Source of the DNA: Bacteroidota bacterium
Lineage (GTDB): Bacteria > Bacteroidota > Ignavibacteria > Kryptoniales > JAKASW01
Direction: 5' to 3'
Assembly: GCA_021789755.1 (NCBI GenBank)
Contig: JAJYJD010000012.1
Location: 1 to 27,449 of the forward strand
DNA length: 27,449 nt
Part shown: positions 14,901 through 22,127 of the stretch, piece by piece
How positions within the stretch are numbered: position 1 is the stretch's first letter
Layout: every line of letters begins with the position of its first letter
Translations under genes and position numbers: made by a program
Notes under the pieces: generated by a model
The model's database searches: none
Told to the model about the DNA's origin: nothing
Seen by the model: only the letters and a program-made list of their open reading frames with translations

Positions 14901-17687
14901 ATGAGCAAGGAAAAGTACGTCTATTTTTTCGGCAACGGGAAGGCAGATGGGAAGGCAGAGATGAAAAATCTCCTCGGCGGGAAGGGAGCGAACCTCGCGG
15001 AAATGACCAATATCGGTCTGCCTGTTCCTCCGGGATTTACCATCACGACTGAAGTCTGCACCTATTACTATGCCAACAAGAAGTCATATCCCAAGACTCT
15101 GAAGGATGAAGTCGTGAAGGCGATGAAACGTCTGGAATCTTCCGTCGGGGCGAAGTTCGGGGACAAGAAAAACCCGCTCCTCGTTTCGGTGAGGTCGGGG
15201 GCGCGTGCGTCCATGCCTGGAATGATGGACACAATCCTCAACCTCGGAATTAATGACGAAGTCGTTCAGGGCGTAGTTAAGAAGACGAACAACCCGCGTT
15301 TTGCGTACGATGCTTACAGACGTTTCGTGCAAATGTATGGCGACGTTGTACTCGGACTAAAGCCGACCCACAAGGATGAGATCGATCCTTTCGAAGTGAT
15401 CATTGAAAAGAAGAAAAAGGAAAAGGGTGTCCACAATGATACGGAACTGACCGCAGAAGACTTGAAGGATCTTGTCGGGCAGTTCAAGAGGGCGATCAAA
15501 GAGAAGACCGGAAACGATTTTCCGGAAGATCCGATGAAACAGTTGTGGGGAGCGATAGGAGCCGTATTCGGATCGTGGAACAACGACCGCGCTATAGCTT
15601 ACCGGAAAATGTACGACATCCCGGAATCGTGGGGAACGGCGGTCAGCGTCGTAGCCATGGTATTCGGGAATATGGGAGAATCTTCCGGAACCGGCGTTGC
15701 ATTCACACGTGATCCTGCCACCGGGACGAACCAGTTCTACGGCGAGTATCTCATGAATGCCCAGGGCGAGGATGTGGTTGCCGGAATCAGGACTCCGATA
15801 CCTATCTCGGAGCTGAAGAAGGAGAATCCGAAGATATACGCCCGACTCGATAAAATCCGGAAGACGCTCGAGAAGCATTACAAAGATATGAACGATATTG
15901 AGTTCACCATACAGGAAGGCAAGCTCTACATGCTCCAGTGCCGTGTCGGAAAGAGAACGGCATTTGCAGCGATCAAGATGGCTGTCGACATGGTGGAAGA
16001 AGGTCTTATCTCCGAGAGGGATGCCATCGGCAGAGTCGAGCCGGATCAGCTGAACCAGCTCTTGCGTCCGGTCTTCGACCTGAAGGAAAAGGAAGCGGCC
16101 GTGAAAGGTGACAGACTTCTCGCGAAAGGCTTGAACGCCGGACCGGGAGCAGCGACCGGACGAGTAGTGTTCAATGCGCCGGATGCCGAAGAGTGGCACA
16201 AGCGCGGTGAGACGGTGATCCTGACCCGTATCGAGACATCACCGGAAGACATAAGAGGAATGGACGCGGCGGCAGGAATTCTTACTGCCAGGGGTGGAAT
16301 GACTTCACATGCCGCCCTCGTGGCTCGCCAGATGGGAAAAGTCTGCGTCGCAGGCTGCTCAGCGCTCGAGATTGACTACTCCACCCACACTATGAGAGTC
16401 AACGGCAAAGTCATAAAGGAAGGCGACTGGATCTCCATCGACGGGACCACCGGCGAAGTGGTAGAAGGTAAAATCGCTACGAAGCCGTCGGAGGTACTGC
16501 AGGTCCTGATCGACAGGACACTCGATCCGAAAGATGCGCCCGTTTACCAGGAGTTTGCCAAAGTTCTCAGATGGGCGGACAAGTACAGGACATTGAAGAT
16601 ACGTACAAATGCCGACCAGCCCGACCAGGCATCGAACGCGGTTGCCTTCGGCGCAGAAGGGATCGGTCTCTGCCGGACAGAACATATGTTTTTCGGTGAA
16701 GACAAGATCGGTCCGATGCGCGAAATGATTCTCGCCGACAAGCTCGAGGCGAGGAAGGCTGCGTTAGCCAAACTGCTTCCTCTCCAGCGCAAGGACTTCG
16801 AAGGAATCTTCAAGGCAATGGCCGGGAGGCCCGTGACAATCAGAACTCTCGACCCGCCTCTGCATGAATTTCTTCCGCACGAAGAGAAGGCGCAGAGACA
16901 GCTTGCTGCCGAGATGGGAATAAGCTATGAGAAAGTGCACCAAAGAGTGGAAGATCTCCACGAGTTCAACCCGATGCTCGGCTTCCGCGGTTGCAGGCTC
17001 GGAATCATCTACCCCGAAATAACCGAAATGCAGTCACGGGCGATCTTTGAGGCTGCGGCCAACGTCCAGAAAGAAGGGATGAAGGTCGAGCCGGAAGTCA
17101 TGATCCCGTTGGTTGGAAACGTAAAAGAACTTGACAACCAGGCGGCGATCGTCAGGAAGGTAGCCGACGATGTGATGAAGCAGGCCGGAGTCAAGTTCAG
17201 TTATCTCGTCGGCACGATGATCGAGATTCCTCGTGGTGCCATAACCGCCGACGAAATAGCCAGGGTTGCCGAGTTCTTCAGTTTCGGGACGAACGATCTG
17301 ACCCAGACGACGCTCGGCGTCAGCCGCGACGACGCAGCCAGGTTCCTGGTTCCTTACACCGAGATGGAGATCTACGCGAAGGATCCGTTCGAGGTGCTTG
17401 ATCGCGACGGGGTCGGTTCCCTGATGAAGATGGCGAAGGAGAAGGGGCGTTCCGTCAAACCGAACCTCAAGCTCGGTATCTGCGGTGAACATGGCGGCGA
17501 ACCGTCGTCGGTAGAGTTCTGCCACATGATCGGGCTCAACTACGTCAGCTGCTCTCCCTTCAGGGTGCCGATCGCAAGGTTGGCGGCCGCGCGGGCGGCT
17601 CTAAAGTATCCGGTGGCAGTCTCTGCTGCCTCACGAAAGGCTGCGAAGAAACCGGCAAAGAAATCCGCGAGGAAATCCAAAAGGTAA
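14901..17687 (+). CDS. ppdK: Pyruvate, phosphate dikinase
   Basis: Reversibly converts pyruvate, ATP and phosphate to phosphoenolpyruvate, AMP and pyrophosphate, linking glycolysis and gluconeogenesis. The 928-residue protein has the N-terminal nucleotide-binding domain (KNLLGGKGANLAEM, SVRSGARASMPGMMDTILNLG), the swivelling phosphohistidine domain with H470 in GGMTSHAALVARQMGK (T468 is the usual regulatory phosphorylation site), and a C-terminal PEP/pyruvate barrel with GTNDLTQTTLG and the catalytic C861 in GICGEHGGEP. It is a dikinase of the PPDK rather than the PEP synthase type. The last 25 residues or so are an alanine/lysine/arginine tail with AAKKPAKKSARKSKR at the very end, which I do not know from standard PPDK. 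AGGAGGT-like GGAGGTT precedes the ATG. A hairpin follows the stop. Confidence 0.97.
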   Translation: MSKEKYVYFFGNGKADGKAEMKNLLGGKGANLAEMTNIGLPVPPGFTITTEVCTYYYANKKSYPKTLKDEVVKAMKRLESSVGAKFGDKKNPLLVSVRSGARASMPGMMDTILNLGINDEVVQGVVKKTNNPRFAYDAYRRFVQMYGDVVLGLKPTHKDEIDPFEVIIEKKKKEKGVHNDTELTAEDLKDLVGQFKRAIKEKTGNDFPEDPMKQLWGAIGAVFGSWNNDRAIAYRKMYDIPESWGTAVSVVAMVFGNMGESSGTGVAFTRDPATGTNQFYGEYLMNAQGEDVVAGIRTPIPISELKKENPKIYARLDKIRKTLEKHYKDMNDIEFTIQEGKLYMLQCRVGKRTAFAAIKMAVDMVEEGLISERDAIGRVEPDQLNQLLRPVFDLKEKEAAVKGDRLLAKGLNAGPGAATGRVVFNAPDAEEWHKRGETVILTRIETSPEDIRGMDAAAGILTARGGMTSHAALVARQMGKVCVAGCSALEIDYSTHTMRVNGKVIKEGDWISIDGTTGEVVEGKIATKPSEVLQVLIDRTLDPKDAPVYQEFAKVLRWADKYRTLKIRTNADQPDQASNAVAFGAEGIGLCRTEHMFFGEDKIGPMREMILADKLEARKAALAKLLPLQRKDFEGIFKAMAGRPVTIRTLDPPLHEFLPHEEKAQRQLAAEMGISYEKVHQRVEDLHEFNPMLGFRGCRLGIIYPEITEMQSRAIFEAAANVQKEGMKVEPEVMIPLVGNVKELDNQAAIVRKVADDVMKQAGVKFSYLVGTMIEIPRGAITADEIARVAEFFSFGTNDLTQTTLGVSRDDAARFLVPYTEMEIYAKDPFEVLDRDGVGSLMKMAKEKGRSVKPNLKLGICGEHGGEPSSVEFCHMIGLNYVSCSPFRVPIARLAAARAALKYPVAVSAASRKAAKKPAKKSARKSKR

Positions 17688-17704
17688 GATGGCCGTAGTC
17701 CCGT

Positions 17705-17729
17705 CCCGGTTCCGTCCAACGGGACCGGG
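17705..17729 (+). terminator. Hairpin between ppdK and queA; possible terminator or mRNA-stabilising stem
   Basis: Bases 17705-17715 (CCCGGTTCCGT) pair with 17719-17729 (ACGGGACCGGG) across a CCA loop, giving 11 consecutive pairs with one G-T wobble. No run of T follows on either strand, so it is not a textbook intrinsic terminator. It lies 17 bases after the ppdK stop and about 30 before queA, so it could end the ppdK message or protect its 3' end. Confidence 0.45.
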
Positions 17730-17759
17730 ACTAACAAAATTAAACAAAGGGATTAGGTA

Positions 17760-18800
17760 ATGATGAAACTAACAGACTTCAAATACGCAGTTCCCCGGAA
17801 CCTGATCGCGAAGGCGCCGGTGCAACCGCGTGACCATGCCCGAATGATGGTCCTGAACAGAAAAACGCAACAGATTGAAGACCGCACTTTCCACCAGATC
17901 GCAGAATACTTCCAAAAAGGCGATTCGCTCGTTGTCAACGAGACAAAAGTGTTTCCGGCGAGGCTTCTCGGAAGGAAAGAAAAGACAAACGCGAAGATCG
18001 AGGTCCTCCTTCTGAGAGAGCTGAACCACGAGGAAGGGATCTGGGATGTCGTCGTCGAACCTGCGCGGAAAGTCAGGATCGGCAACAAGATTTATTTTGA
18101 TGATGAGCGAATACACGCCGAAGTGATCGACAACACGACAAGCCGCGGACGGACCATAAAGTTCAATTACAAGGGCGATATTTACAAGATACTCGACAAG
18201 ATCGGGCAGATGCCTCTCCCTCACTATATCAAACGTGAGCCGACTGAGAAAGACAAAGAGGACTACCAGACCATATACGCTAAAGTTGTCGGTGCAGTTG
18301 CCGCTCCCACGGCCGGCCTCCATTTTACAAACCGCCTTTTCACCAAGCTTCAGAAGAAAGGTGTTAAGATCGTTCCGGTGGTGCTCCACATAGGTATCGG
18401 TACTTTCAGAACCGTAGATGTAGAGGATCTGACGAAGCACAGGATGGATTCCGAGTTCTACGAGGTCCCACTTGATACAGCCAAAGCGGTCAATCAATCC
18501 ATCGACGCCAGGAAGCATGTGTTTGCGGTCGGAACGTCCGTTGTCAGGGTACTTGAATCAAATGTCACCACCGACAACCACGTCAAGGCGGGAAGAGGAT
18601 GGACCGACAAGTTCATCTATCCTCCGTACGAATTCAAGGTTGTCGATCATCTGGTCACCAACTTCCATCTCCCGGAAACGACGTTGATAATGCTCGTCAG
18701 CGCTTTCACCGGCCACGAGTTCATGACGCGGGCCTACAAAAAAGCGATCAAGGATGGGTACCGGTTCTACAGTTACGGCGACGCAATGTTGATATTGTAA
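17760..18800 (+). CDS. queA: tRNA preQ1(34) S-adenosylmethionine ribosyltransferase-isomerase
   Basis: Transfers and rearranges the ribosyl moiety of S-adenosylmethionine onto preQ1 at the wobble base of tRNA, making epoxyqueuosine, the penultimate step to queuosine. The 346-residue length is standard. Family landmarks are seen in order: LIAKAPVQPRDHARMMVLNR near the N-terminus, DSLVVNETKVFPARL, GQMPLPHYIKR, VVGAVAAPTAGLHFT, VVLHIGIGTFRTV, and at the end TNFHLPETTLIMLVSAF followed by YSYGDAMLI. The start is one of two adjacent ATG codons (17760 or 17763), with AGGGATTAGG upstream. The next gene, ispD, begins on the base after the stop. No other queuosine gene lies in the window. Confidence 0.97.
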   Translation: MMKLTDFKYAVPRNLIAKAPVQPRDHARMMVLNRKTQQIEDRTFHQIAEYFQKGDSLVVNETKVFPARLLGRKEKTNAKIEVLLLRELNHEEGIWDVVVEPARKVRIGNKIYFDDERIHAEVIDNTTSRGRTIKFNYKGDIYKILDKIGQMPLPHYIKREPTEKDKEDYQTIYAKVVGAVAAPTAGLHFTNRLFTKLQKKGVKIVPVVLHIGIGTFRTVDVEDLTKHRMDSEFYEVPLDTAKAVNQSIDARKHVFAVGTSVVRVLESNVTTDNHVKAGRGWTDKFIYPPYEFKVVDHLVTNFHLPETTLIMLVSAFTGHEFMTRAYKKAIKDGYRFYSYGDAMLIL

Positions 18801-19487
18801 ATGTCGGGTAAAGTAGGTGTAATAATCCCGGCGGCCGGTGCCGGTAAGCGTCTCGGTGGAGTTTCCAAACCCCTCATCGAAATCGGCGGAAAGCCGCTTA
18901 TCTTAAGGCTCCTGAAACTCTTCGCCGAATTGAGGAGTGTCTCCCGGATCTGCATCGCGGTGCCGTCTGAGGGCATCTCCGGCTTCACTGCAATTGTGAA
19001 GTCGTCGGGATACGCCGCGCTCATCGGAATTGTCGGTGGAGGCGCCGAACGGAACGTGTCGGTGAAGAATGCGTATGAATCTCTAAAGACTTTCCTCGAC
19101 GATGACGACCTGGTCTGCATCCACGATGCTGCCAGGCCTCTTCTGTCGACAGAGGATCTTCAAAGGGTGATAGAAGCAGGATGGGAACACGGCGCTGCAT
19201 TCCTGGCGTCAAGAGTCAAGGATACACTTAAAGTCGTGGACAAGAAAGGCTTCTGTGCATCCACGATAGACCGGTCATCGGTTTATGCGGCGCAGACACC
19301 GCAAGTAATCAGATCGGGTCTTCTTAAGAGTGCTTACGACAGGGTTTCCGATTACTCGGGGTTGACGGATGAGATAATGCTCATGGAAAAGATCGGCGTA
19401 AGGGCGTACGTTGTCGAGCCGCGCCATGTCAATTTCAAAATCACGACTCCTGAAGATCTCGACCTTCTCAGAAAATTCATTTCTTGA
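18801..19487 (+). CDS. ispD: 2-C-methyl-D-erythritol 4-phosphate cytidylyltransferase
   Basis: Third step of the non-mevalonate (MEP) isoprenoid pathway, joining methylerythritol phosphate to CMP from CTP. The 228-residue protein has the nucleotide-binding IIPAAGAGKRLG (about 8-19) with SKPLIEIGGKPL, then HDAARPLLS, TPQVIRSGLL, and the C-terminal TDEIMLMEKIG and NFKITTPEDL. All are diagnostic. It is a stand-alone enzyme, not fused to IspF. The ATG immediately follows the queA stop, so both are read from one message. Its last 11 bases overlap the end of the convergent minus-strand gene. It is the upstream partner of the polyprenyl synthase at 2530 in isoprenoid supply. Confidence 0.96.
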   Translation: MSGKVGVIIPAAGAGKRLGGVSKPLIEIGGKPLILRLLKLFAELRSVSRICIAVPSEGISGFTAIVKSSGYAALIGIVGGGAERNVSVKNAYESLKTFLDDDDLVCIHDAARPLLSTEDLQRVIEAGWEHGAAFLASRVKDTLKVVDKKGFCASTIDRSSVYAAQTPQVIRSGLLKSAYDRVSDYSGLTDEIMLMEKIGVRAYVVEPRHVNFKITTPEDLDLLRKFIS

Positions 19488-20145
19488 TGTACCTTGCGCT
19501 CAGGTAGTCGGAGGGAAGTGCGTCTTTACCGTCGCTGAGCGCCTGGCCGAATTGTTGTCCCAGCCTGTTCGTAAAAACATCTCTCGGGTCGGCGGCAGTG
19601 TCGAGTTTCAGTGCAACCTCCCCGGTTTCCACAAATTTGCCTATCGCATCCGGTATCGGCCTGGCACCCGACTCGTATGTGAGGTAAGCAGACCCGAAAA
19701 AGTGTACAAGCTTATCACTGTCTCCCCATTTGCCCTGAGGAGAATCAGGATAAATATATCTGGGCAGCTTATTGATCCGTGCGATTGCATCTGCGGAGTC
19801 TTCCGCCGGCAACGGAAGAGTGATTATTCCGAGGAGGGGAAAAGTCGGTTTTATGTCCGTCCTGTTGAGAACCGCGATGGATGCAGCAAGAAGTGCCGTG
19901 CCGACCTGCTTCCTGGCTAACTCCATTGCTTTAATATATATCAAATCGACGTGGTGAAGTTCTTCCTCTCTGTCATGACTGACAGGCGGGAGCTCCGTTC
20001 TGATATACTTCCGTAGTTCATCGGTCACTCTAAATACCGGGGGCTCGAATATCTTCTTCAAAAAATCCAGCTGAGCCGACGCCTGTCCCACAGACGAAAA
20101 AAGAAGGCCGACCACGGCAATCAGCTGAATCGGACGGTACTTCAA
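19477..20145 (-). CDS. Exported protein of unknown function with a DKxxHFxGS motif
   Basis: I do not recognise a characterised family. The protein has 222 residues, with a clear signal peptide (hydrophobic 8-18, cleavage probably after A24 in QASA). A second hydrophobic stretch is near 82-95. The middle carries GDSDKLVHFFGSAYLTYESG (141-160), and later comes DPRDVFTNRLGQQFGQAL (187-204). The pairing of a DK-x-x-H-F motif with a later D-x-x-x-x-N-x-x-G motif recalls YfiM/DUF2279 and VanZ-like proteins; this is a loose resemblance, not a firm match. The start is a TTG that overlaps the stop of the carboxyltransferase as TTGA, so it is probably coupled to that gene. Its 3' end overlaps ispD by 11 bases. 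Confidence 0.75.
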   Translation of the reverse strand: MKYRPIQLIAVVGLLFSSVGQASAQLDFLKKIFEPPVFRVTDELRKYIRTELPPVSHDREEELHHVDLIYIKAMELARKQVGTALLAASIAVLNRTDIKPTFPLLGIITLPLPAEDSADAIARINKLPRYIYPDSPQGKWGDSDKLVHFFGSAYLTYESGARPIPDAIGKFVETGEVALKLDTAADPRDVFTNRLGQQFGQALSDGKDALPSDYLSARYIKK

Positions 20146-21809
20146 GTCTGGATTACACCCACGTTGAAATGTTGAAGAGACGGGTTATTGTTGGACACTT
20201 CGATTCCCATAGAGATCATCTGTCTCATCTCGGTGGGATCGATTATTTCATCCACCCAGAGGCGGGAAGCGGCGTAGGCCGGATCCATTTCAATATCGTA
20301 TCGTGACCTGATCTCTTCGAGAAGGTGTGATTGCTCGCTTTCGGTTATTTTCTTGCTGTCGCGTTCCATTTGTTGAAGCCTGATACTCAACAGCGTCTGG
20401 CTTGCCTGGTCGCCGCCCATGACGGCAATTCTCGCGGAGGGAAGGGCAAAGATCAGTCGGGGGTCGTAACCTTTTCCGCACATCGCATAGTTTCCCGCAC
20501 CGAAACTGTTCCCGACTATGAAAGTAAATTTCGGTACGGTCGAATTGGAAACTGCATTCACCATTTTCGCGCCGTCCTTTATTATCCCGCCTCTTTCTGC
20601 TCTTGTTCCCACCATGAAGCCTGTAACGTCCTGGAAGAATACGAGAGGTATCCGCTTCTGGTTACAATTCATAATGAAACGCGCTGCCTTATCCGCGCTG
20701 TCCGAATAAATCACTCCTCCGATTTGCATTTCCGCCGAGTTGTCGGGACGTTTCGACTTCACCGTCGTGCGCTGGTTGGCTACGATCCCGACTGCCCACC
20801 CGTCCACCCTGGCGTAGGCGCAAATAATCGATCTGCCATAAGTGGACTTGTATTCGTCAAGCTCGCTGTCGTCGACAATTCGAGCGAGTATCTCATACAT
20901 GTCGTACGGTTTTGTCCGGTCCGTCGGAATAATTCCGAATATTTCGCGCGGGTCGAAGGCGGGCGGTTTCGGCTTGATCCTGTCGAAACCAGCCGAAGTT
21001 GGAGCGCCCAACTTGGATACGAGGTTACGGATGAGTTTAAGTGCCTCCGCATCGGACTTCACCTTGTAGTCCGTCAAACCGGAAATGGTCGAATGAGTCT
21101 CGGCTCCGCCGAGTTTCTCGACATCCGTTTCTTCTCCGATCGCCGCTTTCACGAGGAACGGACCTGCAAGGAAGACGCTCCCCGTTCCTTCGACGATTAT
21201 CGATTCGTCGCTCATGATCGGAAGGTAGGCTCCCCCCGCGACACACGGGCCCATCACGGCGGCCAGTTGCGGAACCCCGAGTGAGCTCAGGATGGCGTTG
21301 TTGTAGAAAATCCTTCCGAAATCATCCTTATCGGGAAAAATCTCGGACTGCATGGGTAGAAAAACGCCGGCCGAGTCAACCAGGTAAATTATCGGAATTC
21401 TGTTCTCGATTGCGATCTCCTGGGCGCGCAAGTTCTTCTTGATCGTCATCGGGAAATAGGCCCCGGCTTTTACAGTCGAATCATTGGCAACGATTACCAC
21501 ATTTCGTCCTTGAATTCTGCCGATACCCGTCACGATTCCGGCCGACGGAGCGCCGCCGTATTCCTCGTACATCCCGAGCGCGGCCATCGTTCCGAATTCA
21601 TGAAATGGATTCCCGGGATCTAACAGGTTGTCGACACGTTCCCGCGCAAGCATCTTTCCGCGTTTCTTCTGTCGGGATGCCGCGTCGTCTCCGCCGCCTT
21701 TGCGGGCGAGTTCTGCCTGCGCCTTCAGCTTCCGAAGCAGATTTTTGTTGGCCTCTTCATTCTTCAGGTACAAAGCGTCGTGCTCGATCTTGCTGCCGCA
21801 GTTTCTCAT
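20142..21809 (-). CDS. Acyl-CoA carboxylase carboxyltransferase (beta) subunit, methylcrotonoyl/propionyl-CoA carboxylase type
   Basis: The carboxyltransferase half of a biotin-dependent acyl-CoA carboxylase, 555 residues. The N-terminal crotonase-like half shows KRGKMLARERVDNLLDPG, SAGIVTGIGRIQGR, VANDSTVKAGAYFPMT and IIYLVDSAGVFLPMQ. The C-terminal half shows QDVTGFMVGTRAERGGIIKDGAK and NSFGAGNYAMCGKGYDPR. The pattern is closest in my memory to methylcrotonoyl-CoA carboxylase beta chains, though propionyl or geranyl substrates are possible. No biotin carboxylase subunit is in the window. The start is fixed by GAGGTGG about 6 bases before ATG 21809; a longer in-frame reading to 21920 would be out of line with the family. 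The start overlaps the stop of a 19-codon ORF, and the stop overlaps the next gene. Confidence 0.93.
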   Translation of the reverse strand: MRNCGSKIEHDALYLKNEEANKNLLRKLKAQAELARKGGGDDAASRQKKRGKMLARERVDNLLDPGNPFHEFGTMAALGMYEEYGGAPSAGIVTGIGRIQGRNVVIVANDSTVKAGAYFPMTIKKNLRAQEIAIENRIPIIYLVDSAGVFLPMQSEIFPDKDDFGRIFYNNAILSSLGVPQLAAVMGPCVAGGAYLPIMSDESIIVEGTGSVFLAGPFLVKAAIGEETDVEKLGGAETHSTISGLTDYKVKSDAEALKLIRNLVSKLGAPTSAGFDRIKPKPPAFDPREIFGIIPTDRTKPYDMYEILARIVDDSELDEYKSTYGRSIICAYARVDGWAVGIVANQRTTVKSKRPDNSAEMQIGGVIYSDSADKAARFIMNCNQKRIPLVFFQDVTGFMVGTRAERGGIIKDGAKMVNAVSNSTVPKFTFIVGNSFGAGNYAMCGKGYDPRLIFALPSARIAVMGGDQASQTLLSIRLQQMERDSKKITESEQSHLLEEIRSRYDIEMDPAYAASRLWVDEIIDPTEMRQMISMGIEVSNNNPSLQHFNVGVIQT

Positions 21810-21865
21810 ATCGCCACCTCGAATTGTTTGGACTTGCGAAGCGCTTCTTTGGTGTGGGTGTTCAT
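21806..21865 (-). other. 19-codon ORF overlapping the carboxyltransferase start; possible leader or coupling ORF
   Basis: On the minus strand an ATG at 21865 reads nineteen codons (MNTHTKEALRKSKQFEVAI) to a TGA at 21806-21808, which overlaps the carboxyltransferase ATG as ATGA. Its own ATG overlaps the stop of the upstream 76-codon ORF, also as ATGA, and a GGAG sits three bases before it. The carboxyltransferase ribosome binding site GAGGTGG lies inside this ORF. It could be a coupling or leader ORF. No amino acid is repeated in a way that would suggest attenuation. Chance cannot be excluded. Confidence 0.3.
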
Positions 21866-22092
21866 GAGCTCCACTCGTCAAAATATCGCCGGTCGTCGGA
21901 ACTCTCACACTCCGGAGCAATGCATACAGGGTTCCAGGAGTTCTCCGATTTTTTCTTCGCCGTCTTAAGCTTATCGAATATGCGAGCTTTTTTCAAGAAC
22001 AGATCGTGGACGCTGCCGAATGCAATTGGGATATTCTGGCTCTGCGTTGGGCCATGACGACGGAGTTTCACGGCAATATGCATCATTGACAT
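21862..22092 (-). CDS. Possible small protein of 76 residues, unknown function
   Basis: I do not recognise this product. It fills most of the 318-base gap between the divergent carboxyltransferase and M23 peptidase genes. In its favour: GAGAGG lies four bases before ATG 22092, and its TGA overlaps the next ORF start as ATGA, which continues a chain of four-base overlaps down the minus strand. The protein is basic in the middle (FLKKARIFDKLKTAKKK) and acidic at the end (ECESSDDRRYFDEW), with two cysteines five apart. There is no signal peptide or membrane segment. Alternative ATG starts are at 22086 and 22083. The -35 box of the divergent promoter overlaps its first codons. A non-coding leader for the carboxylase operon is the main alternative. 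Confidence 0.4.
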   Translation of the reverse strand: MSMMHIAVKLRRHGPTQSQNIPIAFGSVHDLFLKKARIFDKLKTAKKKSENSWNPVCIAPECESSDDRRYFDEWSS

Positions 22093-22114
22093 TGAGCCTC
22101 TCGGTTTCTATATT
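22086..22114 (+). promoter_or_regulatory. Near-consensus sigma-70 promoter for the M23-bactofilin-ATP synthase operon
   Basis: TTGACA at 22086-22091 and TATATT at 22109-22114 are separated by exactly 17 bases, matching eleven of twelve consensus positions. Transcription would begin at about 22120-22122, only six to eight bases before the ATG at 22128. The message would then be almost leaderless, in agreement with the lack of any ribosome binding site before that ATG. The -35 box overlaps the first codons of the divergent 76-codon ORF. Confidence 0.6.
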
Positions 22115-22127
22115 TATAACCGTTAAG

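Larger units (their letters stand above)
21810..22127. other. Divergent intergenic region between carboxylase and M23/ATP synthase operons
   Basis: This 318-base gap between the two firmly called genes holds the possible 76-codon and 19-codon minus-strand ORFs, and near its right end the rightward promoter at 22086-22114. An AT-rich block at 22107-22119 also reads TATAAA and TATAGA on the minus strand, so it could serve leftward transcription too, but I see no good -35 partner for that. I see no tRNA, no clear intrinsic terminator and no repeat array here. Confidence 0.6.

Noticed and set aside
20331..21284. 317-codon plus-strand open frame opposite the carboxyltransferase
   Set aside because: It is a complementary-strand shadow of a conserved gene, with no start context and no known motif.
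21810..21920. N-terminal extension of the carboxyltransferase by 37 residues
   Set aside because: The ATG at 21809 has a strong GAGGTGG site and the family N-terminus begins there; the extension runs through the 19-codon ORF region in another frame.
22032..22092. Resemblance of AVKLRRHG in the 76-codon ORF to the start of ribosomal protein S16
   Set aside because: The similarity ends after about eight residues and none of the later S16 motifs follow.
22020..22127. N-terminal extension of the M23 peptidase by 36 residues
   Set aside because: It would include the promoter TTGACA-17-TATATT, and the extended residues look unrelated to the usual short cytoplasmic N-terminus.
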